Below, one piece after another: positions 8,161 through 17,672 of a stretch of 64,000 nt of DNA. Within the stretch, counting starts at the first letter, position 1. Each line of letters begins with the position of its first letter. Source of the stretch: JAQWCH01 sp050952725. GTDB taxonomy: Bacteria > Bacillota_I > Bacilli_A > RFN20 > CAG-826. A program made the position numbers and the translations under genes. The stretch is taken from contig JBMNLN010000001.1 in the NCBI GenBank assembly GCA_050952725.1, forward strand, positions 682,001 to 746,000, written 5' to 3'. A model generated the notes under the pieces. That model was not told the origin of the DNA, ran no database searches, and saw only the letters and a list, made by a program, of their open reading frames with translations.

Positions 8161-8161
8161 A
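8148..8161 (+). promoter_or_regulatory. Putative catabolite-responsive (cre-like) operator
   Basis: TGTTAACGTTTTCA fits the CcpA consensus TGWAARCGYTWWCA at 13 of 14 positions. It lies just after the predicted transcription start and 27 bases before the ATG, a position suited to repression. Another LacI-family repressor could use the same kind of palindrome. Confidence 0.5.
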
Positions 8162-8187
8162 AAAATCGATGAAAGGAGACTAAAATT

Positions 8188-8859
8188 ATGGTTGGTGAGA
8201 AAAAAGTTCTTGTTTTATTCTCGACATTAATTGCTATTTCATCTCTGACTTTAGTCTCTCGGGTCGTCGATGAAAAAGTTAAGGTGCAAGGACAAGATCC
8301 CACTTATGAACTCTACTTGGTTAATGCTGTTACTTTTGACAATAATTTTAATAAACCACTAGCCGCTAACAAAAGTACTGACAATTCCACTTTTTATCAA
8401 TGGTCTGCTGGCTTCCAAAAAGTTGCTCCTGCCACTCGCGCAGGTGATTGGGCCTGGCTTGATGTCCGCGTCGAATTAGCCCATGGCACCGCTAACTGGG
8501 ATACTGATGAATGGGGGAATCGCTATTTCTTGGATTACAAAGGCGGAAGCGGAACAGCTGGTCAACTTAATTTTGCGATTGAGGTTGATGCGTTTGGATT
8601 TCATGCCTTACAATTCAACAATGTTTATAGTAACTCCACTCCTTCTAGTGGGACCTCTCATGTTTTAAAAGTCTATTCAGGTCCAAATTGTACTGGAACT
8701 TGTCATACTATTAATGGGAACGGACAAGTGGGGTCGTTCTGGGCTCCATGGACTTGGAAAGCACCAATTATTGACATTGGTCGTTCCTTCCGGCTGGAGT
8801 TATATGGATTTACAACCTATAAATTTGGTGCGCTTACTTTACAACTCTATGAGTGCTAA
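8188..8859 (+). CDS. Secreted protein of unknown function
   Basis: A 223-residue protein with a probable signal peptide (positively charged MVGEKK, then a hydrophobic core VLVLFSTLIAISSLTLV to about residue 23). The rest is polar and rich in aromatic, Asn, Ser and Thr residues, with GDWAWLD, WDTDEWGNRYFLDY and FWAPWTWKAP segments typical of beta-rich extracellular proteins. Four cysteines are seen, with two close together (CTGTC) and one next to the C-terminus. No catalytic motif is recognised; a carbohydrate-binding or adhesin role is possible but unproven. AAAGGAG precedes the ATG. The cre-like site upstream suggests control by carbon supply. Confidence 0.72.
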   Translation: MVGEKKVLVLFSTLIAISSLTLVSRVVDEKVKVQGQDPTYELYLVNAVTFDNNFNKPLAANKSTDNSTFYQWSAGFQKVAPATRAGDWAWLDVRVELAHGTANWDTDEWGNRYFLDYKGGSGTAGQLNFAIEVDAFGFHALQFNNVYSNSTPSSGTSHVLKVYSGPNCTGTCHTINGNGQVGSFWAPWTWKAPIIDIGRSFRLELYGFTTYKFGALTLQLYEC

Positions 8860-8882
8860 GTAAAAAAACAAAAATGATTAAG

Positions 8883-8910
8883 TTGCTACCCGAGTTGGTA
8901 GCAATTTTTT
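8883..8910 (+). terminator. Terminator of the secreted protein gene
   Basis: TTGCTACC (8883-8890) pairs with GGTAGCAA (8897-8904), followed by six T. Confidence 0.92.
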
Positions 8911-8954
8911 CATAAAAAAATGCCTTCTCCCTTTTCTAACACAAATATTTAAAC

Positions 8955-9190
8955 TATAATACAAGTGTGAAACCTCTTGGTTTCATTTTAATCCCGTAGT
9001 TTTACTCAATAAGTGAATTAAATTATCAAATTTGCATATAAACATCATAACGATATCCGCTATTATGGGAGTGAGATTATGGGCCATAAATGGCACTTTT
9101 TGCTTTTTTATGAACTTTTATACCTCATGATCTCGAGGTGATGCGGCCTAAACCGCAAGAGGTCAATTTCATTTGCAAGGAGAATGTAGT
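8955..9190 (+). promoter_or_regulatory. Promoter and long, possibly structured leader of rny
   Basis: This is the only gap above 300 bases without a gene (8860-9190). After the terminator there is a -10 box TATAAT at 8955-8960, giving a leader of about 220 bases. ACCTCTTG (8972-8979) can pair with CAAGAGGT (9156-9163), closing a 192-base domain. Inside are short hairpins: GCCA-TAAA-TGGC near 9083, ACCTC/GAGGT around 9122-9139 and GCGG-CCTAAA-CCGC at 9143-9156. I cannot match it to a known RNA family. It could be a cis-acting leader, a small RNA, or chance pairing. Confidence 0.45.
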
Positions 9191-10753
9191 ATGTCCAAAG
9201 AACTAACCATTTTCCTAATCGTAATCGCTTTAATCGTGGGGGTTATCCTCGGGTTAATCGGCTTTTATTTGCTGCCGATTTTCAAAGCGAAAAAAGCTCT
9301 GTCGAAAGCTGATAAAATTACGCGCGATGCGGAAATTAAAGCTGATCACATCATCAAAAACGCCGAGTTAGATGCTAAGCAAAACAGCATCGAAATGCGC
9401 AATGAAACCGACAAGCAGATTAAGGAAAAAAAGGCGGAAATTGCCGTCTTACAAAATCAACTAACGCAAAGAGAGCAATCGCTCGATCGGCGCAATATCG
9501 CGTTATTGGCTAAAGAAACGAATCTTGATCAACGCGCTGATGACCTCGCCAAAGAGCGCAAGGAAGTCGAAAAGAAAGAAGAATTGTATCAAGAAAAACT
9601 CGATGCAATTATCACCGAACTCGAGCATGTCTCAAAGATGTCAATGAACGATGCCCGCGATGAGATTTTTAAGCGAGTCGAAAGTAAAATCGCTAACGAA
9701 ATCACCGCTTTCATCAAGAACAAAGAAGAAGAAGCGGAAGCAACCGCGAATGAAAAAGCTCGTGAACTCCTAGTTTTAGCCATCAACCGCTATTCCCAAG
9801 AAGTCGCTACGGAACAAACGGTTTCGACCGTCACCCTTCCTAACGATGAAATGAAGGGAAGAATTATCGGTCGTGAAGGCCGCAACATTCGCACACTGGA
9901 ACAAATACTCGGAGTGGATTTGATTATCGATGATACGCCGGAAGTGATTACTGTCAGTTGTTTTAATCCATTAAGACGGGAAATCGCGACCCGGTCTTTA
10001 GAGATTCTTATCAAAGATGGGCGAATTCAACCAGGAAGGATTGAAGAAGTCGTCGCTAAGGTCCAAAAAGAAGTCGATGAAATTATCGCTAAAGCTGGGC
10101 AAGACGCCGCTTTCCAACTCGGTTTATCTCGAATTAATAAAAATTTGCTCAATTATGTAGGTCGTTTGAAATACCGCACCTCTTACGGTCAAAATGGCTA
10201 TGTCCACAGCATTGAGGTGGCTACCTTAGCTGGGATTATGGCGGCCGAGCTTGGACTTGATGTCGCTTTAGCCAAACGCTGTGGTCTTCTCCATGACTTA
10301 GGGAAATCAGTCGACTTTGAAATGGATGGGAGCCACGTCGAACTAGGGGTGCGTCTTGCGAAGAAATTCGGCGAACCCGAAGAAGTCATAGATGCGATTA
10401 GTTCCCATCATGGAGATACCGAGCCCAAGTTTATTTATTCGCATCTCGTTGTCGCTGCTGACACCTTATCAGCGGCACGTCCAGGTGCCCGGCGCGAGAT
10501 GTTAGAAAATTATATTAAACGCTTAGAGCAACTTGAGGCGATTTGTAATTCCTATGATGGCGTCCAAACTTCCTTTGCCATTCAAAGTGGACGTGAAGTC
10601 CGCGTGATGGTGGTTCCAGAAAAAATCGATGATTTAGCGGCGCATAAGCTTTCGCGCGATATTCGTGAACGGATTGAAAATGAGATGACTTATCCGGGTC
10701 AAATTAAGATTTCTGTCATCCGTGAGTACCGCGCGGTCGAAACGGCAAAATAA
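9191..10753 (+). CDS. rny: Ribonuclease Y
   Basis: Membrane-anchored endoribonuclease that starts mRNA decay. The 520-residue protein has an N-terminal transmembrane helix (about 5-28), a long charged coiled coil to about residue 200, a KH domain with IIGREGRNIRTLE and an HD domain with LLHDLGKS and the later SSHHGD. All are normal in order and size. An upstream TTG at 9173 is in frame, but AAGGAG lies between it and the ATG at 9191, so 9191 is the start. YmdB follows, as in Bacilli. Confidence 0.97.
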   Translation: MSKELTIFLIVIALIVGVILGLIGFYLLPIFKAKKALSKADKITRDAEIKADHIIKNAELDAKQNSIEMRNETDKQIKEKKAEIAVLQNQLTQREQSLDRRNIALLAKETNLDQRADDLAKERKEVEKKEELYQEKLDAIITELEHVSKMSMNDARDEIFKRVESKIANEITAFIKNKEEEAEATANEKARELLVLAINRYSQEVATEQTVSTVTLPNDEMKGRIIGREGRNIRTLEQILGVDLIIDDTPEVITVSCFNPLRREIATRSLEILIKDGRIQPGRIEEVVAKVQKEVDEIIAKAGQDAAFQLGLSRINKNLLNYVGRLKYRTSYGQNGYVHSIEVATLAGIMAAELGLDVALAKRCGLLHDLGKSVDFEMDGSHVELGVRLAKKFGEPEEVIDAISSHHGDTEPKFIYSHLVVAADTLSAARPGARREMLENYIKRLEQLEAICNSYDGVQTSFAIQSGREVRVMVVPEKIDDLAAHKLSRDIRERIENEMTYPGQIKISVIREYRAVETAK

Positions 10754-10792
10754 TTTGCTTCTATAAATAAAAATATCGCTTCTGAAATCATC

Positions 10793-11590
10793 ATGATTAA
10801 AATTTTATTTATCGGTGATATCGTCGCTCGTGTCGGTCGCCGTCTGGTAAAAAAACTCTTACCCGATTTGATCAAAAAACATCAAATCGATTTTGTGATT
10901 GCCAATGGTGAAAACACCACCCATGGAAGAGGACTTACTTTTCATCATTATCAGGAACTCAAACAAGCTGGGATCGATGTGATTACCCTTGGGAATCACT
11001 ATGATGACCGCGATGAAATTCGCACCTTTTTAGATGGGGGAAGCGATGTGATTCGCCCACTTAATTTAACACGTGATTACCCCGGAGTTGGTTCTGCTGT
11101 CTTTGATAATGGTGAAGTCCGCATTCGGGTCACTAATATATTAGGGATGGCTTTTATGGATGAAATTGTGGAAAATCCCTTTGTTTCTTTAGACCGCCTC
11201 TTACGCGATTGTCCGCTTGATGAGATTCATATTGTCGATTTTCATGCAGAAGCCACCGCAGAAAAAAAAGCCTTTGCTTATGCCTTTGATGGGCGGGTCA
11301 GCGCGATTATCGGCACTCATACTCATATCCAAACTCGCGATGCGCAAATACTCAAAAAAGGTACGGCCTATATTACAGATGTGGGGATGACTGGACCTGA
11401 ACCAAGTGTTCTTGGGGTCAAACCCGATATCATTATTAAGCGTTTTTGGCATGGTGAACAAAAATTTTTCGACTACGATAATAAAGCTTCTGGAGTTTTT
11501 TCTGGAGTGATCCTAACTTTCGATAAACATACGACGCAAGCTATAAAAATCACTCCTCTTTATTTATTGGAGAACCCCGCGCATGAATAA
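10793..11590 (+). CDS. ymdB: YmdB-family metallophosphoesterase
   Basis: A 265-residue binuclear-metal phosphodiesterase. In B. subtilis, YmdB hydrolyses 2',3'-cyclic nucleotides and affects biofilm and motility decisions and RNase Y activity. Metal ligands are visible: GD in LFIGDIV, EN in NGENTTHGRG, GNH near 64-66, the H of DFHAE and the HTH of GTHTHIQ near 175. It follows rny by 39 bases and overlaps miaB by eight bases, so the three are likely one unit. No ribosome binding site is obvious before the ATG. Confidence 0.93.
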   Translation: MIKILFIGDIVARVGRRLVKKLLPDLIKKHQIDFVIANGENTTHGRGLTFHHYQELKQAGIDVITLGNHYDDRDEIRTFLDGGSDVIRPLNLTRDYPGVGSAVFDNGEVRIRVTNILGMAFMDEIVENPFVSLDRLLRDCPLDEIHIVDFHAEATAEKKAFAYAFDGRVSAIIGTHTHIQTRDAQILKKGTAYITDVGMTGPEPSVLGVKPDIIIKRFWHGEQKFFDYDNKASGVFSGVILTFDKHTTQAIKITPLYLLENPAHE

Positions 11591-13028
11591 GGAATGCAAA
11601 ATTATTAGTCTTCCGGATTTCAAAAAAGCGCGGATGCGAAAAAAGGGTCCTCGAAGCGTTATCTATCAGGAAACGAAACTTCCCACAACCTTGACTACCT
11701 TTGCTCAAGGCAAATCTTTTTTTATTCGCACCTATGGTTGTCAGGCCAATGTACGCGATAGCGAGACGATGGCAGGCTTATTGATAAAAGCAGGTTTTAA
11801 AGCAAAAAAACGCCCGAATGATGCGGACATCATTCTCCTTAATACGTGCGCAGTGCGCGAAAATGCAGAAGATAAAGTCTATGGCGAAATCGGTAGTTTA
11901 AAGGCGCTAAAGATGAACAATCCCAATTTGATTATCGGGATTTGCGGGTGTATGGCCCAACAAGAACACACGGTGGTCATCATTAAGGAAAAATATCCGC
12001 AAGTCGATTTGGTTTTTGGCACCCATAACCTTCATCAACTTTTAGAACTATTAAATACGATTATCACAGAAAAGGTTAAAGTCATCGATGTCAAAAGCGA
12101 ACAAGGAGCAGTGATTGAAGTTAGCGAAGTAAATCGGTTCGACACGAAAAAAGCCTTCGTCAATATCACCTATGGCTGCGACCGCTTTTGCACTTACTGC
12201 ATCGTCCCGTACACGCGCGGCCAAGAGCGTTCACGCAACAAAAAAGATATCTTGGCTGAATGTCGGAAACTCGTCGAGGAAGGTTATCAAGAAATCACTT
12301 TGCTGGGGCAAAACGTCAACGCCTATGGTAAGGATGCCCCAGAAGAGGGAGACTTTGCATCGCTTTTAGAGGCGGTTGCCAAACTGGGAATTTCCCGTCT
12401 TCGCTTTGTTACCTCCCATCCTTTTGATTTCACGGATAATCTGATCGCGGTAATTGCTAAATATCCTAACATTATGAAATCAATCCACCTTCCAGTGCAA
12501 TCGGGGAGTGATGAAATTCTCCGACGCATGGGGCGGAGATATACCCGGGCTCATTATTTAGAGCTGGTCAAAAAAATGCGGGAGCAAATTCCTAATTTAA
12601 TGCTGACCACCGATATTATTGTCGGTTTTCCTGGTGAGACCTTAGAAAACTTCCGCGATACTTTATCATTGGTTGATCAGGTGGGCTATGATGGAGCTTT
12701 TACTTTTATTTATTCACCGCGAAAAGGTACTCCTGCCTCGTTGATTGTCGATGATGTCAACTCTGAGGAGAAAAAGAAGCGCTTTTTAGAACTGGTCAAA
12801 CACACAGAAAAATCCACTGCAAAATCTTCTGCCAATCTGATCGGAGGAACTTATCGAGTGCTGGTCGATGGAGTTTCCAAACGCAATCAAATGCGGTTAT
12901 CGGGTTATCTAGAAAACGGTAAACTCGTGCATTTTGAAGGTGACTCATCCCTAATTGGCAAAATCGTCAAAGTCAAAATCATCGCTTCAAAGGTTTACTC
13001 ATTGCAAGGTGAATATGTCAAAGACTAA
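11583..13028 (+). CDS. miaB: tRNA-2-methylthio-N6-dimethylallyladenosine synthase MiaB
   Basis: Radical SAM enzyme that adds the methylthio group to i6A37 in tRNAs reading UNN codons. The 481 residues contain the N-terminal UPF0004 domain with its three cluster cysteines (YGCQAN, NTCAVREN, CGCMAQ), the radical SAM motif CDRFCTYC near 200-207 and a C-terminal TRAM domain. Its substrate is made by MiaA, encoded 4.6 kb downstream. It overlaps ymdB and the ricA-like gene, suggesting coupled translation. Confidence 0.97.
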   Translation: MNKECKIISLPDFKKARMRKKGPRSVIYQETKLPTTLTTFAQGKSFFIRTYGCQANVRDSETMAGLLIKAGFKAKKRPNDADIILLNTCAVRENAEDKVYGEIGSLKALKMNNPNLIIGICGCMAQQEHTVVIIKEKYPQVDLVFGTHNLHQLLELLNTIITEKVKVIDVKSEQGAVIEVSEVNRFDTKKAFVNITYGCDRFCTYCIVPYTRGQERSRNKKDILAECRKLVEEGYQEITLLGQNVNAYGKDAPEEGDFASLLEAVAKLGISRLRFVTSHPFDFTDNLIAVIAKYPNIMKSIHLPVQSGSDEILRRMGRRYTRAHYLELVKKMREQIPNLMLTTDIIVGFPGETLENFRDTLSLVDQVGYDGAFTFIYSPRKGTPASLIVDDVNSEEKKKRFLELVKHTEKSTAKSSANLIGGTYRVLVDGVSKRNQMRLSGYLENGKLVHFEGDSSLIGKIVKVKIIASKVYSLQGEYVKD

Positions 13029-13356
13029 TTTCGCAGTTGCTTTACATGAGTTTGAGGAGAAACTCTTTGACCATCCATTAGTAAAAAAATATCTTTATCA
13101 TCGCGATTTACTTGCAAAAGATGAAGAGGTTAAAAGGCTATCTAGACAAGTGTTACAGGCTAAAAAGTCATTATCTAAAATCACCTCGCTTCCAGAAAAG
13201 GAACAAGTTTTAGAAGATTATAAAAAAGCGCTAGAGACCTATGAAAATCATCCTTTAGTCGCTAACTTTAACTTTCTCCAAGAAGAAGTTGATGCCTTAT
13301 TACATCAAATCAAAACCCAACTAGTCATCGCTGAAGTCAAGACGAAGAAAGAGTGA
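13015..13356 (+). CDS. RicA/YmcA-like protein of the YlbF family
   Basis: A 113-residue helical protein. In B. subtilis RicA (YmcA) works with RicT and RicF (YlbF) to direct RNase Y processing of operon mRNAs. The family pattern is visible in the helices around LAKDEEVKRLSRQVLQAKKSL and NHPLVANFNFLQEEVDALL. Location supports the call: ymcA directly follows miaB and precedes mutS in Bacilli. The start at 13015 overlaps the end of miaB by 14 bases. The protein has no cysteine, so it lacks the C-terminal ligands through which the B. subtilis complex holds Fe-S clusters. Confidence 0.8.
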   Translation: MSKTNFAVALHEFEEKLFDHPLVKKYLYHRDLLAKDEEVKRLSRQVLQAKKSLSKITSLPEKEQVLEDYKKALETYENHPLVANFNFLQEEVDALLHQIKTQLVIAEVKTKKE

Positions 13357-13431
13357 TTTTAGTTGTAGTCGGGATTTTCCGTTACAAGTGATAAACTATG
13401 ATAAAATAATGAAGTAGAAAGTAGCAGAATT

Positions 13432-15948
13432 ATGAAAAAAGTTCAATATACCCCGATGATGATGCAATACTTGGAAATCAAGGCCAAGCATCCTGACACC
13501 TTAATTCTCTTTCGCTTAGGGGATTTTTATGAACTTTTTTTTGAAGATGCAAAGATTGTTTCGAAAGAACTCCAACTCACTCTAACGGGACGGAATGCTG
13601 GGAGTAAAGATCGCGTTCCGATGTGCGGCGTCCCCCATCATGCGGTAAAAAACTATTTAGCCCGTTTAATTAAAAATGGTCACAAAGTCGGAATCGTCGA
13701 ACAATTGGAAGAGGCCGACGTAGCCGAAGGCTTAGTCGAGCGCGACGTGGTGCAAATTGTCACTCCTGGTGCTTTTATGGATTTAGATTCTGATGATAAT
13801 AATTTCATTGTTGCCGTTGATCAAACCCCCATCTGGTATGTGGTGGCAACGTGCGATCTCTCGACGGGAGAGCTTTTCGTCAATAACGTTGAAGCAGATA
13901 AGGCTTCCCTCTATAGCGCGATTGATAACTTGCATGCGAAGGAAATTGTCGTTTCCTCAAGTTTTCCTCAGGAGTTAATCGAAGAATTAAATCAGACGCG
14001 TTCCATTCTCTTTTCTTTTGAAGATAACGCGGAGATGGGATTAGAAAACGAACATCTGCTAAGAGATGTTCAAGATCTATATCAAATGCAAGCGGTGACG
14101 CGTTTAATTAATTATCTGAAGAAAACTCAACGGCGCGAACTCCATTATCTCCAACCAGTTGCTGTGCAAAGAGCAGGGAGTTTTTTGCAAATTGATGCTT
14201 TTTCCCGTCTGAATCTGGAATTGACCAGAACGATTCGAAGCGAGGATAAATATGGTTCTTTGTTCTGGCTTCTTGATGAAACTAAAACGGCGATGGGGCG
14301 ACGTTTATTAAAGAAAACAATCAATCAACCTTCCTATGATTTATCAGAGATTACGACAAGACAGAGCATCGTCAACGATTTAATTGTCAATTATTTATCA
14401 CGCGAAGATCTGCGCAAACTTCTCAATGAAATTTATGACCTTGAACGGTTAATTGCGCGCATCGCTTTTGGAAACGCCAATGGACGAGATTTTCTTCAAC
14501 TTTGTTCATCCCTAAGTGCGGTTCCAAGTATTAAGAACATCATCGCCAATCTCCACAACTCAACCCTCAAACAAATGAGCGAGAGCATTGCTGATTTTAG
14601 CGCATTGACCGCACTTTTAGAAAAGGCAATTTCTCCAGATGCCCCAATCACCATTAAAGATGGTGGGATCTTCAACCGCGGCTATAATGCCGAACTTGAT
14701 GAACTGCTTGAAATCGCTCATAACTCAAAGCGTTATATTGCCAATTTAGAACAACAGGAACGCGAAAAAACTGGAATCAAAAATCTCCGCATTGGTTTTA
14801 ACAAAGTTTTTGGTTATTACATCGAAGTAACGAACTCTTACTTACCATTAGTTAAAGATGATTTTGGCTATATTCGCAAGCAAACCTTGACCAATAGCGA
14901 ACGCTTTTATACCGAAGAATTAAAAGAAAAAGAAACCTTGATTTTAACCGCGGATGATCGCCGGAAAAAACTCGAATATGAACTCTTTTTAGAATTAAGA
15001 GATATCGTGCAAAAACAGACGAGCAAAATTCAACACCTGGCGAACGTTCTCGCTCGTTTGGATGTCTTGGCTTCTTTTGCCTTGGTTTCTAGTCGCAATC
15101 ACTATATCTGCCCGCGTTTTAATAATATGGGTCGGATTGCGATTATCGATGGTAAACATCCAGTAGTGGAAAAAGTCTTGAAGAAGAAAAATTATGTTGC
15201 AAACTCCGTATTAATGGAACCTGAAGATGAAGTTCTTCTCATTACCGGGCCAAATATGGGGGGGAAATCGACTTATATGCGCGAATTAGCCTTGATTGTT
15301 ATCATGGCGCAAATTGGTTGTTTTGTTCCAGCTAAAGAAGCCGATTTACCTCTTTTTGATCAAATCTTTACTCGCATTGGCGCCAGTGATGATTTAGTCA
15401 GTGGTCAATCGACATTTATGGTGGAGATGAGTGAAACCAATTACGCACTACGACACGCGACAGAAAAGTCACTGTTGCTCTTTGATGAAATTGGGCGGGG
15501 GACATCAACGTTTGATGGGATGGCTCTTGCGCAAGCGATTATCGAATACATCACGGAGAAAATTCACGCGAAAACCCTTTTTTCCACTCATTATCACGAA
15601 TTGACTAATATCGCCAAAATCAATAAGGCGGTAAAAAACATTCATGTTGCCGCGGAAGAACACGATTAAGAAGTCACTTTTCTCTACCAAGTTCGCGAGG
15701 GGGCAATGAATCGCTCCTATGGGATTAATGTCGCTCGTCTTGCCCATCTTCCGGATCGGCTTTTAAAACGGGCCGAAACTATTCTCAATGATTTAGAACA
15801 GCAAAAAACAGTAACTGTTTTAGCCTCGCCTCGTGAAGAGAAGAAAAAAGAACCCGATTGGGTGAAAGACTTAAAAGAACTTGATCCTCTTGCACTCACG
15901 CCAATGGAAGCCTTGAATTATCTCTATAATTTAAAAAAGAAGATGTAA
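13432..15948 (+). pseudogene. mutS: DNA mismatch repair protein MutS, interrupted by an in-frame stop
   Basis: MutS recognises mismatches and recruits MutL. The frame runs for 745 codons with the FYE mismatch-binding motif near residue 37, Walker A GPNMGGKST near 607, the LLLFDEIGRGTSTFDGMAL Walker B region near 682 and STHYHEL near 718. It then meets TAA at 15667-15669. The same frame continues without gaps for another 92 codons (15670-15945) that read as the normal MutS C-terminus, including NRSYGINVARLAHLP, to a stop at 15946-15948. The lost part holds the helix-turn-helix and dimer contacts of the ATPase domain, so the 745-residue product is probably inactive. The rest looks undamaged, which implies a recent mutation or a sequence error. 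A -10-like TATGAT is at 13397-13402. Confidence 0.9.
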
Positions 15949-15950
15949 AG

Positions 15951-17672
15951 ATGCAGAAAATCAAAATCTTATCGCCAGAACTGGCCAATCAAATCGCTGC
16001 TGGGGAAGTGATTGAACGCCCCTCATCGGTGGTCAAAGAGCTAGTGGAAAATGCCCTTGATGCGGAAAGCACCTCAATAGTCGTCCGCATTTTTGAGGCG
16101 GGTCGCAGGAAAATTGTCGTTGAAGATGATGGTTCCGGCATGGACGGCGAAGATGCCAAACTCGCTTTTAAACGTCACGCAACTTCAAAAATTCGCGATG
16201 AATACGATTTATTTCGCATTAAAACTCTCGGTTTCCGTGGGGAAGCCCTTCCTTCAATTGCCGCGATTTCTCAACTAACCTTACTGACTTCAACCGGAGA
16301 AGGAGTTGGCACCAAAATTGAAATGATCGATGACAATCCTTTAGTTACTCGGATTGGAAAAAATAAGGGGACTACGGTGATGGTCGAGGAACTTTTTTAT
16401 AATACCCCAGCACGGCTCAAATATTTAAAAAAAGACTATACGGAAAATGCTAATTCCACCGAAATTATGCAGCGACTCGCTTTAGCCCATCCCGATGTCG
16501 CCTTTGCTCTCTACATTGATGAACGTCTAATTTTTCAAACTTCAGGACGCGGTGATGTCCTCGAAGTAATTATGAATCTATTTGGAACATACGTCGCTAA
16601 AAGGATGTGCCCAATCACCCTTAATCATCCTGATTTTCAGATTGCGGGTTTCTTAGGTAAAGCGGAATTAATGCGGAGCAATCGCTACTCAATTATTACG
16701 CTTTTAAACGGTCGCAATGTTTATATGCCGAAAGTACAAAAAGCGATTATTGATGCCTATCACGGCTTTATCCCTGCAAATCGCTACCCATTTGTCGTCC
16801 TTCACCTTGAAGTTGACCCTCATTTGGTCGATGTCAATGTCCATCCGAGTAAACGCGAAGTGCGTTTTTCTAAAGAACAAGAACTAGAAAAAATGCTCAA
16901 GAGCAAGATTCCAGCTATCTTGCGAGAAGACCGCCAGGTGGTCGCCTTAGAGCGCCCCGTCAAAAAAGAAGAGGGATTAAAATTAAAAGATCAACAACTG
17001 ACTTTTTTTGACGATTTTCTCAGCGAATCCGCGACGATTGAGGAAAAAACCTTAGTTGAAGGAACTACTTTAGAAAAAGACGGAGAAAATCAACTTCGCA
17101 TCATTCCCTTTGGTCAAATCGGCCATACGTATATTATCGGACATGATGAAGAAGGTGGTTTTTACCTTCTTGATCAACATGCTGTAGCGGAACGGATCAA
17201 TTATGAAAAATTCCAAAAAGTTCTCAATTCTGACTTAAAAACCAAAGAGCCGTTAGTGCCTTTAATCATCGATCTTTCCAGCGCAGATTATGCGCGATTA
17301 ACCCCTCAGAAGCAAGAATTGCTCGCCGAAGTTGGTATACGACTTAGTGAATTTGGTCCCCATACATTTAAAGTTAGCGAAATTCCGATTTGGGGTGATG
17401 AATTTGATGAACGCCTCTATGTCATGGATTTACTCGATGCAGTGTTACACGATCATGGCATCGATATTAATAAACTTCGCAGTCAGGCGTTGGCGACGAT
17501 GGCGTGCAAAGCCTCAATTAAAGCGAATCACCGTTTAAATATTACCGAGATGAACTACTTAATTAACGAATTATCGAAATGTGCGAATCCTTATGCTTGT
17601 CCGCATGGGCGACCTACCATTGTTCATATTACTAACGCTGAACTCGCGAAATGGTTTAAGAGGACGGGATGA
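15951..17672 (+). CDS. mutL: DNA mismatch repair protein MutL
   Basis: Acts after MutS; in bacteria without MutH, MutL itself nicks the new strand. The 573-residue protein has the GHKL ATPase motifs (ENALDAE, DDGSGM, GFRGEALPSIA, near residues 35, 60 and 95) and the C-terminal endonuclease motif DQHAVAERINYE near 408-419, with the later MACKASIKA and CPHGRPT metal-site segments. It looks fully intact. It begins two bases after the original mutS stop and overlaps miaA. Loss of MutS would leave it without its usual trigger. Confidence 0.97.
   Translation: MQKIKILSPELANQIAAGEVIERPSSVVKELVENALDAESTSIVVRIFEAGRRKIVVEDDGSGMDGEDAKLAFKRHATSKIRDEYDLFRIKTLGFRGEALPSIAAISQLTLLTSTGEGVGTKIEMIDDNPLVTRIGKNKGTTVMVEELFYNTPARLKYLKKDYTENANSTEIMQRLALAHPDVAFALYIDERLIFQTSGRGDVLEVIMNLFGTYVAKRMCPITLNHPDFQIAGFLGKAELMRSNRYSIITLLNGRNVYMPKVQKAIIDAYHGFIPANRYPFVVLHLEVDPHLVDVNVHPSKREVRFSKEQELEKMLKSKIPAILREDRQVVALERPVKKEEGLKLKDQQLTFFDDFLSESATIEEKTLVEGTTLEKDGENQLRIIPFGQIGHTYIIGHDEEGGFYLLDQHAVAERINYEKFQKVLNSDLKTKEPLVPLIIDLSSADYARLTPQKQELLAEVGIRLSEFGPHTFKVSEIPIWGDEFDERLYVMDLLDAVLHDHGIDINKLRSQALATMACKASIKANHRLNITEMNYLINELSKCANPYACPHGRPTIVHITNAELAKWFKRTG

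Noticed and set aside
15667..15669. TAA in mutS as a reassigned sense codon, or TGA as tryptophan
   Set aside because: Both TAA and TGA end many intact genes here, for example recA (TAA) and gpsB, mutL and the first ABC fusion (TGA).
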